From: Saprospiraceae bacterium
GTDB lineage: Bacteria > Bacteroidota > Bacteroidia > Chitinophagales > Saprospiraceae
Reading direction: 5' to 3'
Length of the DNA stretch: 64,000 nt
NCBI GenBank assembly: GCA_022841345.1
Contig: JALHRR010000007.1
Location: 62,001-126,000, forward strand
The position numbers and the translations under genes are program-made. The notes below the pieces were generated by a model. The model had not been told where the DNA came from and made no database searches. It worked only from the letters and a program-made list of their open reading frames with translations. This document shows positions 8,568-16,972 of this stretch, one piece after another. Positions within the stretch are counted from its first letter, which is position 1. Every line of letters starts with the position of its first letter.

Positions 8568-9269
8568 ATGGAAGGAATGAAAAAATGGGGACATATAAAG
8601 GGAGAAAACTCCTGGACTATGTTCAAGGTAATTGCCGAATTTGTAGACGGATTCGAACGTCTGAATGAAATCGGTCCCTGTATTTCTATCTTCGGTTCAG
8701 CCAGAACCAAACCCGATCACCCTTACTATCAGCTCACAACAAGCGTTGCTAAAGCACTTGCTCAAGCGGGTTATGGTGTTATTACCGGTGGAGGACCAGG
8801 CATCATGGAGGCCGGCAATAAAGGAGCAATGGAAGGAGGAGGTGCTTCTGTTGGATTGAATATTTATCTTCCCTTTGAGGCGGCTCACAATCCATATATC
8901 GATTGGGATAAAGTATTGAATTACCGCTTTTTCTTCGTGAGAAAAGTGATGTTTGTCAAGTATGCTCAGGGCTTCGTGGTCATGCCCGGTGGGCTGGGTA
9001 CGCTGGATGAATTATTCGAAGTATTGACACTGGTACAAACCAAGAAAATTAGCCCAATTCCTATAGTATTGATGGGTAAGTCCTTTTGGGAAGGCCTTAT
9101 GGACTGGATCAGATCCGAAATGCTCGAAAAGCAAAAGACGATTAATGCCCATGATCTGGATCTCTTCCATATCACTGATGATCCGGATGAAGTAGTGCAG
9201 ATTATTAATCACTTCTACTCTACAGAGGAAGGAGGAGCGGAGTTGACACCGAATTATAGTTTGGATTAG
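8568..9269 (+). CDS. LOG-family protein (TIGR00730 type Rossmann-fold nucleotide hydrolase)
   Basis: The 233-residue product carries both signatures of the LOG (lysine decarboxylase-like) family: GGGPGIMEA (74-82) and PGGLGTLDE (140-148). Family members cleave nucleoside 5'-monophosphates, releasing a base and ribose 5-phosphate; characterised ones include cytokinin-activating enzymes and E. coli PpnN-like nucleosidases. Bacterial members are often annotated as lysine decarboxylase by mistake. The start lies 3 nt after the sigma-54 activator; a second in-frame Met at residue 4 is an alternative. The N-terminal 30 residues precede the Rossmann core. Confidence 0.92.
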   Translation: MEGMKKWGHIKGENSWTMFKVIAEFVDGFERLNEIGPCISIFGSARTKPDHPYYQLTTSVAKALAQAGYGVITGGGPGIMEAGNKGAMEGGGASVGLNIYLPFEAAHNPYIDWDKVLNYRFFFVRKVMFVKYAQGFVVMPGGLGTLDELFEVLTLVQTKKISPIPIVLMGKSFWEGLMDWIRSEMLEKQKTINAHDLDLFHITDDPDEVVQIINHFYSTEEGGAELTPNYSLD

Positions 9270-9291
9270 GTGAGCTCTAACTGAGACTAGC

Positions 9292-9519
9292 CTATTTCGC
9301 TTTAATGAAATCCTCAGGATCAATACTGGCTTGCTTTAATATAGCCCTTAGCGTACCTTCAGGAATATCACCAGAATGATTAGGTATGGTGGTAAATTTA
9401 TTGGTGGTAAGGTTAACCCAAATTTCGTGACTACCGGAAGCTTGTCTATGAAATTCAAATCCAAGTCGCTTCAGAATTTTAATTATCATTCTATAACTAT
9501 ACCCGGTGAGTCTACCCAT
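9292..9519 (-). CDS. hicA: HicA-family toxin (mRNA interferase), module 1
   Basis: The 75-residue product has a HicA double-stranded-RNA-binding-like fold: LKRLGFEFHRQ, then GSHEIW with the catalytic-type His31, TTIPNHSG, and the C-terminal LRAILKQASIDPEDF. HicA cleaves mRNA and is neutralised by HicB. I chose the ATG at 9519, one base after the hicB stop (9521-9523); an upstream TTG at 9531 would overlap hicB. The gene lies convergent with the LOG gene with only 22 nt between the stops. Order antitoxin-toxin on the minus strand. Confidence 0.9.
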   Translation of the reverse strand: MGRLTGYSYRMIIKILKRLGFEFHRQASGSHEIWVNLTTNKFTTIPNHSGDIPEGTLRAILKQASIDPEDFIKAK

Positions 9520-9520
9520 T

Positions 9521-9745
9521 TTATACACCAATAACTAAAGGATAATCAAAACTATCGCTTACAATTTTTAAGTTAGTGATCTGATCTTCTTGAGCTTCCA
9601 GGAGTTTTTTTGCAACATCCTTAGCTATTTCTATCGTTTCAGCGATAGTTCGACCTTGAGCAATCAGACCCTGAATGTTGTCTGATGTGGCAAGATAATA
9701 TCCTTCGGGTAAGAGCTCTATATGTAGATTTACTATACGTTCCAT
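9521..9745 (-). CDS. hicB: HicB-family antitoxin, module 1
   Basis: The 74-residue product is a short HicB: beta-rich N-terminus with GYYLATSDNIQGLIAQGRTIAETIEIA, the family hallmark, then a helix (AKDVAKKLLEAQ). It lacks a recognisable C-terminal DNA-binding extension, so autoregulation may be weak or go through the partial RNase H-like fold only. It precedes hicA by 1 nt and is translated first. The pair differs clearly in sequence from the second pair at 15097-15518, so it is not a recent duplication. Confidence 0.88.
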   Translation of the reverse strand: MERIVNLHIELLPEGYYLATSDNIQGLIAQGRTIAETIEIAKDVAKKLLEAQEDQITNLKIVSDSFDYPLVIGV

Positions 9746-10271
9746 GTCTTATTTATAATTCAACGAAGATAACGGTATTTTTATTAATGATTCACCAATT
9801 TAGCTCAATCAACCTTAAGTCAGACTATCTTTATATTTGCAGATACCTACTGGTGAAACCTAAAGTTTATTATACTAAAATATAAATCTATATACTGACA
9901 GGATAAACTCATTTCTGCAAGAGTTACCAGTGCAAGTCAGAGTCTTGCAGACACTGCATTTCGAGTCGGAGACTCAAAACGAGCGAGTAAAAAGAGAGGA
10001 TTCATTCAAAAGTAAGGATGCATAGAGACCGTGGCTGGTCAAGTTACATGAACTCATATAAACGGGCTGTTTCCTTAAGGCTTGGGCTTTTCAGAACGTG
10101 AACAATTCAAAGGCTTTACTGCATTAACGAACCACACTCCTTACTCTCAACCCTCCCTCACACACCGCCTTAACACATACACGCCTCAACTTCTTAACGA
10201 ACTTCACACACCACTTACAACTCCCACCCGTACTTCGATTAACCGATTAACCAAATAACCGATTCCAGATT
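9746..10271. other. 526-nt gene-free stretch: promoter-like box, two small hairpins, mirrored TTAACCGATT element
   Basis: A perfect TATATTTG box sits at 9832-9839 on the plus strand with no coding frame after it. Around 9935-9985 are two neighbouring stem-loops (GCAAG/CTTGC and GAGTC/GACTC with GGA-like tips). From about 10185 to 10263, C-rich sequence with ACCGATTAACCGATTAACC is the reverse complement of elements at 23931-23972 and 47172-47220. No ORF here has protein-like composition. A non-coding RNA is possible but unproven. Confidence 0.4.
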
Positions 10272-11462
10272 TTACTTAATGACCCCCAAACTCTTCCCGA
10301 CCTTCACAAATTTCTCCACAGCAGTCTCTAAATGATGTTGCTCATGTCCTGCAGAGATCTGTACTCTGATTCTGGCTTTACCTTTCGGAACAACAGGAAA
10401 GAAGAAGCCGATTACATAGATTCCTTCTTTCAATAATTCTGCAGCCATTTGTTGGGCAAGAGGAGCTTCATAGAGCATAATAGGAACGATCGGGTGTTCG
10501 CCTTGAAGAATATCAAACCCAGCTTCAGTCATGGCTTTTCTGAAGTACTGAGTATTGCGTTCCAATTTGTCTCTCAGGTAAGTAGAGGAGGAGAGAAGAT
10601 CCAATACTTTAATAGTCGCCCCAACAATCGAAGGAGCCAGTGTATTTGAAAACAAATAAGGTCTTGATTTCTGACGCAACATTTCCACAATAGCTGCATT
10701 GGAAGCTGTGAATCCTCCTGATGCTCCACCGAGCGCTTTTCCAAACGTTCCTGTGATAATATCCACTCTTCCCATTACATTTCTATATTCATGCGTTCCA
10801 CGTCCTGTTTTACCGAGGAATCCGCTGGAATGGCATTCATCGATCATGACCATTGCATTGTACTTATCTGCCAGGTCGCAGATTTTGTCCAATCTGGCAA
10901 TAGTACCGTCCATAGAAAATGAACCATCTGTGGCGATCATTTTTCGCCTTGCCCCTTCTGCCTGTTTCAGTTGCTCTTCAAGATCAGCCATGTCATTGTG
11001 CTTGTATCTGAATCGCTGTGCTTTACATAGACGAATTCCGTCAATGATTGAAGCATGGTTCAGTTCATCTGATATGATTGCATCCTCAGCACCCAGAAGT
11101 GGCTCGAACAGGCCTCCATTGGCATCAAAGGCTGCGGCATAAAGGATGGAATCCTCAGTTCCCAGAAATTCTGCTGTCTTTTTCTCCAGTTCTTTGTGAA
11201 TATCCTGGGTGCCACAGATAAATCGTACGCTGGACATTCCAAAGCCATGGGTATCAATCACTGCTTTCGCAGCCTCAATAACTTCCGGATGAGAGGATAA
11301 TCCCAGGTAATTATTGGCACAAAAGTTCAGTGCTTCAATTCCTGCAGATGTTTTAATTTCTGCGGATTGAGGGGTAGTGATTATTCTTTCACTTTTGAAC
11401 ATTCCTGCATCGCGGAGTTCCTGTAATTCCTTTTCAATTTCTTGTGCTACTGAGCCAATCAT
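10272..11462 (-). CDS. kbl: Glycine C-acetyltransferase (2-amino-3-ketobutyrate CoA ligase)
   Basis: The 396-residue product is full length for this PLP alpha-oxoamine synthase. [12 protein letters not shown] (48-59), [11 protein letters not shown] (132-142), [11 protein letters not shown] (207-217, D208 and H211 contacting PLP) and [14 protein letters not shown] with the Schiff-base Lys242 are all present. It converts 2-amino-3-oxobutyrate plus CoA into glycine and acetyl-CoA in the cytoplasm. It lies 12 nt downstream of the threonine dehydrogenase gene on the same strand, forming the classical two-step threonine degradation operon. The final LGVIK ends just before a repeat-rich gap. Confidence 0.96.
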   Translation of the reverse strand: MIGSVAQEIEKELQELRDAGMFKSERIITTPQSAEIKTSAGIEALNFCANNYLGLSSHPEVIEAAKAVIDTHGFGMSSVRFICGTQDIHKELEKKTAEFLGTEDSILYAAAFDANGGLFEPLLGAEDAIISDELNHASIIDGIRLCKAQRFRYKHNDMADLEEQLKQAEGARRKMIATDGSFSMDGTIARLDKICDLADKYNAMVMIDECHSSGFLGKTGRGTHEYRNVMGRVDIITGTFGKALGGASGGFTASNAAIVEMLRQKSRPYLFSNTLAPSIVGATIKVLDLLSSSTYLRDKLERNTQYFRKAMTEAGFDILQGEHPIVPIMLYEAPLAQQMAAELLKEGIYVIGFFFPVVPKGKARIRVQISAGHEQHHLETAVEKFVKVGKSLGVIK

Positions 11463-11474
11463 ATGTATTGATTT

Positions 11475-12401
11475 TTAAGCTGTTAGGTTTTTAATAATAT
11501 CTGAAGTCATGGCTGCAAGATCATAAGATTCCTGCCAGTTCCAATCCTTTCTGGCTTCCTGATCATCTATCGATTCCGGCCATGATGCAGCAATTGCCTG
11601 TCTGAAATCCGGTTGATAAGTAATTTTAAAATCAGGTAAATGTTGCTTTATAGCCGCTGCCAGCTCGGCCGGAGTGAAGCTCATAGCCGCCACATTGTAA
11701 GAGGTCCGAACTTTTATGGATTCCTTCGGCGCTTCCATCAGTTCAAGCGTCGCCTTGATCGCATCGGGCATATACATCATGGGAAGTCGGGTGCCATGAT
11801 CAATATATGACTCGTATTTGCCAATCTCTACTGCTTTGTGGAAAATATCGACTGCATAATCTGTAGTTCCTCCACCAGGCTGAGTATCCCAACTGATAAT
11901 TCCCGGATAGCGAAGAGATCTGACATCAACGCCATATTTTTTGAAATAATAATTGCACCAGTTTTCTCCTGCGGCTTTGCTTATTCCATAGACAGTCTCA
12001 GGAGTAAGGTTGGTATGCTGCGGTGTATCTATTCTTGGGGTCAATAAACCGAAGACCGCAATGGTGCTTGGATAGAATACACGATCGAGCTGATAGTTTT
12101 TAGCAGACTCCAGAATATTCAACAATCCGTTCATGTTAATATTCCATGTGAAAATGGGATTGGCTTCTCCTTTTGCAGAAAGTATGGCAGCAAGATGATA
12201 TAATTGAGTCACATGATACTTGGAGATCAGATAAAACAATTTGTTGGAATCGGTCACATCCAGCTGTTCATACATGCATTCAAATGGAGGAGAGGAGCGG
12301 ATATCAGTGACGATGACATTGTCAAATCCGTGTTTGTCCTGAAGGGCTTTGGATAGTACAGTTCCAATCTGTCCGCAGCCGCCCGTAATTAATATTCTCA
12401 T
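11475..12401 (-). CDS. tdh: L-threonine 3-dehydrogenase, short-chain dehydrogenase type
   Basis: The 308-residue product is an extended SDR with the NAD-binding GGCGQIG (7-13), the DVTD pair near 48-51, HLAAILSAKGE, and the active-site YGISK (Y138, K142). These match the SDR-type threonine dehydrogenases known from Flavobacterium and Cupriavidus rather than the zinc-dependent E. coli Tdh. It oxidises L-threonine to 2-amino-3-oxobutyrate with NAD+. Immediate coupling to kbl (12 nt gap) supports the assignment over other epimerase-like SDRs. A TAAATTTG box at 12433-12440 lies 31 nt upstream. Confidence 0.93.
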   Translation of the reverse strand: MRILITGGCGQIGTVLSKALQDKHGFDNVIVTDIRSSPPFECMYEQLDVTDSNKLFYLISKYHVTQLYHLAAILSAKGEANPIFTWNINMNGLLNILESAKNYQLDRVFYPSTIAVFGLLTPRIDTPQHTNLTPETVYGISKAAGENWCNYYFKKYGVDVRSLRYPGIISWDTQPGGGTTDYAVDIFHKAVEIGKYESYIDHGTRLPMMYMPDAIKATLELMEAPKESIKVRTSYNVAAMSFTPAELAAAIKQHLPDFKITYQPDFRQAIAASWPESIDDQEARKDWNWQESYDLAAMTSDIIKNLTA

Positions 12402-12432
12402 GTAAGATTTGTGTAATGCAGAGTTGAAATGC

Positions 12433-12440
12433 CAAATTTA
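12433..12440 (-). promoter_or_regulatory. Promoter -7 box of tdh-kbl
   Basis: On the minus strand the box reads TAAATTTG, an exact match to the Bacteroidota TAnnTTTG element, 32 nt before the tdh start. No good TTG element is visible at the usual upstream distance, so confidence rests on the -7 box alone. Confidence 0.4.
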
Positions 12441-12613
12441 TAGGATTAAAGCTCCTTTTCATAATTCGGAATGGAAAACAGAGAATATTTTCATCCAAGG
12501 GGGTTTCTGTGGAGATATCTTTGGTAATTGAATTGTTGCTTAAAACCTTCTTCTGCCATTTAAGCTTTACTATAGAGTAGCTTATTTAAAGCCTTAATTT
12601 ATTACAATTCCCA

Positions 12614-13051
12614 ATGAATATTACCTTACGAACACAAGTCGAACAAGACCACCATACTGTTTACAAAGGATTCAATAAATCTCTTTTCCTGCAACTAAGT
12701 CCGCCGTTTGTACCATTTGAGCTGATTCGCTTTGATGGATGCGAGACAGGGGACAGGGTGATATTAAAAGTTGGTTTTCCTATGCAAATCTGGGAATCAT
12801 TGATTGTGTCTCATGGCAGCTCTTCTGCGGAGTACTTTTTTATAGATGAAGGGGAGAAACTGCCTTTGCCACTCAAAAAATGGCATCACCGCCATGGTAT
12901 AGATGCAGCTGAAGACGGAGGAACGATCATATCTGATGAAATCTCTTTCAGCACAGGCTGGAAAGTCCTTGATTTATTGGCTTATCCCTTGCTCTATAGC
13001 ATTTTTGCCTACCGAAAGGGAGTGTACCGCAAGGTGTTTAAACATTCGTAA
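12614..13051 (+). CDS. SRPBCC (START-like) superfamily protein
   Basis: The 145-residue product starts with beta-strand-helix sequence typical of the ligand-binding SRPBCC fold (MNITLRTQVEQDHHTVYKGFNKSLFLQLSPPFVPFELIRFDG read in part), followed by GDRVILKVGFP and the conserved-looking KKWHHRHGID and ISDEISFSTGW segments. Proteins like this bind hydrophobic ligands or act as small cyclases, but no substrate can be assigned. It is cytoplasmic with no signal peptide. It is followed 29 nt later by the ABC ATPase gene; a functional link is unproven. Confidence 0.75.
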   Translation: MNITLRTQVEQDHHTVYKGFNKSLFLQLSPPFVPFELIRFDGCETGDRVILKVGFPMQIWESLIVSHGSSSAEYFFIDEGEKLPLPLKKWHHRHGIDAAEDGGTIISDEISFSTGWKVLDLLAYPLLYSIFAYRKGVYRKVFKHS

Positions 13052-13080
13052 TTTAAAAATCCAACCCTTATCTTTGAAGA

Positions 13081-14604
13081 ATGAATCCTGAGAATGTACT
13101 TCTTCAACTATCACAAATCCATGTACGCTCAGCGGATAAAGATGCTTTTATTCTGGAGATACCTGATTTAAGCCTGAAAAGAGGAGAAACGATAGGAATC
13201 TTTGGAGATAGTGGTTCCGGGAAAACAACTTTGCTCAAAGTCTTATCGGGAGGAATCTTTTTTGATGCCTCCTATGCAGTTCATGGTATGTGCAATTTTT
13301 ATCCTAAAGAAGCAGAACCTATTGAATTGCATGAACTTACAACTGTTTATTACAGGCAGCAAAAGCAAATTGCGATAGCATATGTTCCACAGGAACCAAT
13401 GGCTTCCTTTAGTTTGGTGCATAGCATTGGACAACAATTGGACGATATTTTCAGTGTATTGCCATCAGAATCCGCATTGAAACTTGTAGGATTGGATCCT
13501 GCTATTAAAAAGCGTTATCCAGGAGAACTTTCCCTTGGACAAATGCAGCGGGTCGTTATAGCAGCAGCCCTTTGTATGGGAGCAGAATTAATCCTGATGG
13601 ATGAACCAACAGCATCTTTAGATATTATTCAGAAGCAGAATTTGCTTGAAATTTTAAATCAACTTAATAAAATTCAGGGTGTAAGCTTTGTAATTGTTTC
13701 CCATCAATCTGATTTTATAAATGCTTTTTGTTCAGTTACATATAAAATGTCTGATGGATTCTTACTGAAGGCTTTGGATTTTCCGTCAAAACCAGGCTAT
13801 ATAAATTATCAGGAAGATGGAGTAGGAGAAACTCAGAAATCAGAAGAAAAGCCGATTATTAAAATTCAAAACTTATCTTTCCGATATCCCGGCCAAAACT
13901 CCAATGTGCTGGATCATTTCAGCTTTGAATTTGAAAAAGGTATCGCGTATGGAATTACGGGCGTTTCAGGTTGTGGAAAGAGTACTTTAGGGAGATTGAT
14001 TTGTGGCATGGAGAATCCTGATTCAGGAACTATTGAATACAACGGGAAAACATCTTCCGGACATACAGTAAGGGAATGGACTCAAAGGAAGCGAAGCATA
14101 CAATATCTCTGGCAAAATGCACTGATGGCGATGAATCCGGCTTATACAGCCCGTAAGATTTTACAATTTGCATTTAATGATGCCAGGTCATGGAAAAAGG
14201 ATTTGACAAAAGAATACATGTTTCAGCTAATGGGGCATTGTGAAGTTGAAGATTCAATATTGGATTTATACCCGGTTCAATTATCTGGTGGGCAAAGACA
14301 AAGAATCAATTTAGTAAAAGCACTTCTGGGAAAACCTGATATTATCATTGCTGACGAACCTTTTTCTGCGATTGATGAATCCCATAAGACATCTCTCTAT
14401 CAGTTATTTAACCAAGTGCCAGAAATGCAGGAAGTGACTTTGGTACTTATCAGTCATGATCCGGCTGATTTGATGGCTTGTTGTGAAAATGTGCTGATCA
14501 TGGATGCCGGAAGCGTAATCGAATCAGGCAATTTGAAAAAAATAATTAAAAATCCTTCCCATCCTGTAACCCGCCAACTATTATCTGCATCTTATGTTGT
14601 ATAA
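13081..14604 (+). CDS. Duplicated ABC transporter ATP-binding protein (oligopeptide/nickel type, YejF-like)
   Basis: The 507-residue product contains two complete ABC domains. The first has Walker A GDSGSGKT (42-49), a LSLGQMQR signature and Walker B LILMDEPTASLD. The second has GVSGCGKS, LSGGQRQR and IIIADEPFSAID. The tandem arrangement and the C-terminal NPSHPVTRQLL segment match ATPases of the Dpp/Opp/Yej importers, where two NBDs are fused. No permease or solute-binding gene is adjacent, so the membrane partners must be encoded elsewhere. In the first domain the signature is LSLGQ instead of LSGGQ, a tolerated variant. Cytoplasmic face of the inner membrane. Confidence 0.92.
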   Translation: MNPENVLLQLSQIHVRSADKDAFILEIPDLSLKRGETIGIFGDSGSGKTTLLKVLSGGIFFDASYAVHGMCNFYPKEAEPIELHELTTVYYRQQKQIAIAYVPQEPMASFSLVHSIGQQLDDIFSVLPSESALKLVGLDPAIKKRYPGELSLGQMQRVVIAAALCMGAELILMDEPTASLDIIQKQNLLEILNQLNKIQGVSFVIVSHQSDFINAFCSVTYKMSDGFLLKALDFPSKPGYINYQEDGVGETQKSEEKPIIKIQNLSFRYPGQNSNVLDHFSFEFEKGIAYGITGVSGCGKSTLGRLICGMENPDSGTIEYNGKTSSGHTVREWTQRKRSIQYLWQNALMAMNPAYTARKILQFAFNDARSWKKDLTKEYMFQLMGHCEVEDSILDLYPVQLSGGQRQRINLVKALLGKPDIIIADEPFSAIDESHKTSLYQLFNQVPEMQEVTLVLISHDPADLMACCENVLIMDAGSVIESGNLKKIIKNPSHPVTRQLLSASYVV

Positions 14605-14651
14605 TCAGCAATTTAGAAATATTAATTTTTAGTTAATTGTAGGTTTTTTCA

Positions 14652-14680
14652 TTGATGTTCAATAAAATAATGTATTTTCG
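14652..14680 (+). promoter_or_regulatory. Promoter of the 72-residue membrane protein gene
   Basis: TTG at 14652-14654 is followed after 18 nt by TATTTTCG at 14673-14680, one mismatch from TAnnTTTG. The start codon is 19 nt downstream, giving a very short leader. Confidence 0.4.
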
Positions 14681-14698
14681 CACAGTTATTTATTTACC

Positions 14699-14917
14699 AT
14701 GAGAAAGAAAAGTTACCTTATCAGCCTTGTTTGTTTTGTTGGATTGATCTGCATGATCAGTTACATCCATATCAATATCAAATCTGTTTCTCAGCCTTCC
14801 GCTGTCTCTATGCAAACTGTAGAAGGAAATACTGAAAATCTTCTGCCGGAGACAAAATTCATCAAGACGCTTATCATCAAGGCTTCAGAGATAATCCAAA
14901 GTACTAGTGGATTATAG
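14699..14917 (+). CDS. Small single-pass membrane protein, unknown function
   Basis: The product has 72 residues: a basic N-terminus MRKKS, a hydrophobic segment (YLISLVCFVGLICMISYI, about 6-23), then a polar tail ending with ASEIIQSTSGL. The first 25 residues could be a non-cleaved anchor or a signal peptide without a clear cleavage site. A promoter-like pair lies immediately upstream, supporting expression. I recognise no family. It stands alone between the ABC ATPase and a hicBA module. Confidence 0.5.
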   Translation: MRKKSYLISLVCFVGLICMISYIHINIKSVSQPSAVSMQTVEGNTENLLPETKFIKTLIIKASEIIQSTSGL

Positions 14918-15096
14918 TTTCCAGGTTAATATTTTTTGATGAAGCTGTGATGATTGATTGTTCCTTAATTATTAGTTGATAGTGCATTCTTAATAATTAG
15001 TTTTACTATTTTACGTTATTTTTTTGTTGTCTCCTTCAGGTAGTTATTTTTTAATAACTAAATTTCGCATTTGCACCAAGTTAAATAAGAAATCTT

Positions 15097-15321
15097 ATGC
15101 CAACTTACAAAATACATTTACATAAAGAACAGGAAGGCGGATATACTGTTATCGTGCCGGTACTTCCAGGGTGCATTACTTATGGTGAGAATGTAGATGA
15201 GGCAATTGAGATGGCAAAAGAAGCAATCGAATTGTACATAGAAGAACTACAAGACAGGGGGGAGTTCGTACCGGATGATAGCAACACGCTGGAATATTCA
15301 TTGGAACTAGATGGAGTATGA
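15097..15321 (+). CDS. hicB: HicB-family antitoxin, module 2
   Basis: The 74-residue product has the HicB hallmark: EQEGGYTVIVPVLPGCITYGENVDEAIEMAKEAIE in part, with PVLPGC (20-25) and the GE-N-DEAI-A helix, then a C-terminal LEYSLELDGV strand. It belongs to the PF15919-like short HicB group rather than a full antitoxin with ribbon-helix-helix. The stop overlaps the hicA start (ATGA, 15318-15321), so the two are translationally coupled. Confidence 0.9.
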   Translation: MPTYKIHLHKEQEGGYTVIVPVLPGCITYGENVDEAIEMAKEAIELYIEELQDRGEFVPDDSNTLEYSLELDGV

Positions 15322-15518
15322 ATTTCAGTCCTGCTTACCTGATCAAAATTTTGGAAAGCAACGGGTTTTATTTTAAGCGAACCAAGGGTTCTCATAAAAT
15401 ATTCTATAATCCAACAACCCGAAAAACTGCTATAGTTCCGGTTCATGGCAATAAGGATATCAAGAAAGGGACATTCTTTGCAATTCTCAAGCAAGCTGGA
15501 GTAAACAAAGATTCATAG
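15318..15518 (+). CDS. hicA: HicA-family toxin, module 2
   Basis: The 66-residue product has the complete HicA fold: LIKILESNGFYFKRTKGSHKIFY, with GSH (residues 24-26) as the catalytic-type histidine, then TAIVPVHGNKDIKKGTFFAILKQAGV. HicA enzymes are ribosome-independent mRNA interferases. Its start lies inside the hicB stop. It runs convergent with fmt, the two stops being separated by 4 nt. Confidence 0.92.
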   Translation: MNFSPAYLIKILESNGFYFKRTKGSHKIFYNPTTRKTAIVPVHGNKDIKKGTFFAILKQAGVNKDS

Positions 15519-15522
15519 CTTT

Positions 15523-16452
15523 TTATAGAACAGATTTTCCATTCCTATAGCCATTCAAAAACTCCCTGATCGTCATTCGTTTCTTGCCTTCAGGTTGTAA
15601 GCTTAGCACTTCCAATATCCCGTCAATTGTCCCATATTCCAGTTTCTGATTTCTTACTGTCCATTCACCCGGATTTAAATTTGATTGTTTAGGATGAAAT
15701 AAAGCCTCCAGGATTTTCAGTTCCTTATCACCCATTAATGTCCAGGCACCTGGAAATGGAGATAAGCCTCTAATGAAATTGTATATCTCTTTTCCAGATT
15801 TTGTAAAATCTATCTGACAAGTCTCTTTGAATATTTTTGGCGCATGAGTGCTTTCCTGATCCTTTTGCGGGGAAGGCTGTAATGTGCCGGATTCCAGCTG
15901 CTGAACTGTAGCAAGAACAAGATCAGCCCCCAGATGCATCATCTTATCATGCAGTGTTCCGGCATTGTCTGTCTCTTCGATTGGAATAGATTGTTGAAGT
16001 AATAATTGCCCTGTGTCAATTGCTTTATCCAGCAAAAATGTAGTGACACCGGTTTCTTTTTCACCCTGAATAATAGCCCAGTTAATGGGGGCAGCTCCTC
16101 TGTATTTCGGTAATAAACTCCCATGCAAATTGAAAGTTCCCAAATGCGGAATCGACCAAACCATTTCCGGCAGCATTCTGAATGCTACTACAATCATCAT
16201 ATCAGGCTTGAGATCATGTAAAGTTTGCACAAATTCCGGATCTCTTAATTTCTCCGGTTGAAGTATCCGCAGATTGTGTTCAAGCGCAAATTTTTTAACA
16301 TCTGATTCCAGCAATTGATTTTTGCCTCTGCCGCCAAGTCTGTCAGGTGCTGTGACTACTGCTGCTATTTCGTAACCAGATTCTATCAGTTTTTGAAGTG
16401 TTGGAACTGCAAAGCCGGGAGTACCCATGAAAATTATTTTTAATCCTGACAT
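15523..16452 (-). CDS. fmt: Methionyl-tRNA formyltransferase
   Basis: The product from the ATG at 16452 has 309 residues. Residues 1-180 form the formyltransferase Rossmann-like domain with FMGTPGFAVP (8-17), the catalytic triad N108, H110 and D146, and SLLPKYRGAAP (112-122). The C-terminal OB-fold domain begins after HAPKI. It formylates initiator Met-tRNA using 10-formyl-tetrahydrofolate. The frame extends eight codons upstream, but MSGLKIIFMGTP aligns with the usual Fmt N-terminus. It is divergent from the SCP2 gene. Confidence 0.95.
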   Translation of the reverse strand: MSGLKIIFMGTPGFAVPTLQKLIESGYEIAAVVTAPDRLGGRGKNQLLESDVKKFALEHNLRILQPEKLRDPEFVQTLHDLKPDMMIVVAFRMLPEMVWSIPHLGTFNLHGSLLPKYRGAAPINWAIIQGEKETGVTTFLLDKAIDTGQLLLQQSIPIEETDNAGTLHDKMMHLGADLVLATVQQLESGTLQPSPQKDQESTHAPKIFKETCQIDFTKSGKEIYNFIRGLSPFPGAWTLMGDKELKILEALFHPKQSNLNPGEWTVRNQKLEYGTIDGILEVLSLQPEGKKRMTIREFLNGYRNGKSVL

Positions 16453-16530
16453 CGTATATATTATGCTGTGAATCAATTTGACGACTCAAAGAAACAATGG
16501 ATTTTAATGTTCGGTCAACAATCTCTTATT

Positions 16531-16560
16531 TTTGATACAAACAAAATAAAATTACCTTCG
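16531..16560 (+). promoter_or_regulatory. Promoter of the SCP2-domain gene
   Basis: TTTG (16531-16534), an 18-nt spacer and TACCTTCG (16553-16560) approximate the Bacteroidota consensus; the ATG follows 40 nt later. The upstream TATTTTTG at 16527-16534 is an alternative -7 box. Confidence 0.4.
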
Positions 16561-16599
16561 TTGTTCTACTTTGAATTGCAAACTATAAACACAATAAAG

Positions 16600-16920
16600 A
16601 TGAATTTGAAATCATTTTTCCTGGATATGAAACAAAAGATTGACCCTTCAACAGTGGTGGGTCACAATACCAATTTCCATTTTGATATAGATGGAGAACA
16701 AGGCGGACAGATCACCATCGAAATAAAAGATGGCGAAGTCTCCGTTTTGGATGGATTCCAGGGTGACCCCAAGTGTGTAGTGAGATCAAAAGATGTAACG
16801 CTGATGGGAATCCTGAAAGGCGAGATCAACCCTATGACTGCTTTATTCATGGGCAAGATTAAAATCTCGAATCCGGGCGAAATGATGAAATATGCGAAGG
16901 TGTTTGGGCTGATGAAGTGA
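16600..16920 (+). CDS. SCP2 sterol-binding domain protein
   Basis: The product from the ATG at 16600 has 106 residues and consists of one SCP2-like domain: MNLKSFFLDMKQKIDP, then NFHFDIDGEQGGQITIEIKDGEVSV, GDPKCVVRSKDVTLMGILKGEINPMTALFMGKIKI and GEMMKYAKVFGLM (quoted in pieces). The INPMTALFMGKIKI region is the family's most conserved part. Such proteins bind acyl chains or sterol-like lipids; the bacterial role is unknown. The open frame reaches upstream to 16468, but that extension overlaps the promoter and is not SCP2-like. Confidence 0.85.
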   Translation: MNLKSFFLDMKQKIDPSTVVGHNTNFHFDIDGEQGGQITIEIKDGEVSVLDGFQGDPKCVVRSKDVTLMGILKGEINPMTALFMGKIKISNPGEMMKYAKVFGLMK

Positions 16921-16972
16921 AATGTTGAAGAAGATTTGAAGTAAGCTAAGCCAACATTAACTTTGTTTCTTA

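Noticed and set aside
9520-9531. Upstream TTG start for hicA (MVYK extension)
   Set aside because: The ATG at 9519 gives a clean 1-nt gap to hicB; the extension would overlap it and adds no family sequence.
9685-9885. 66-residue frame overlapping hicB
   Set aside because: It overlaps a supported gene on the other strand and lacks protein-like features.
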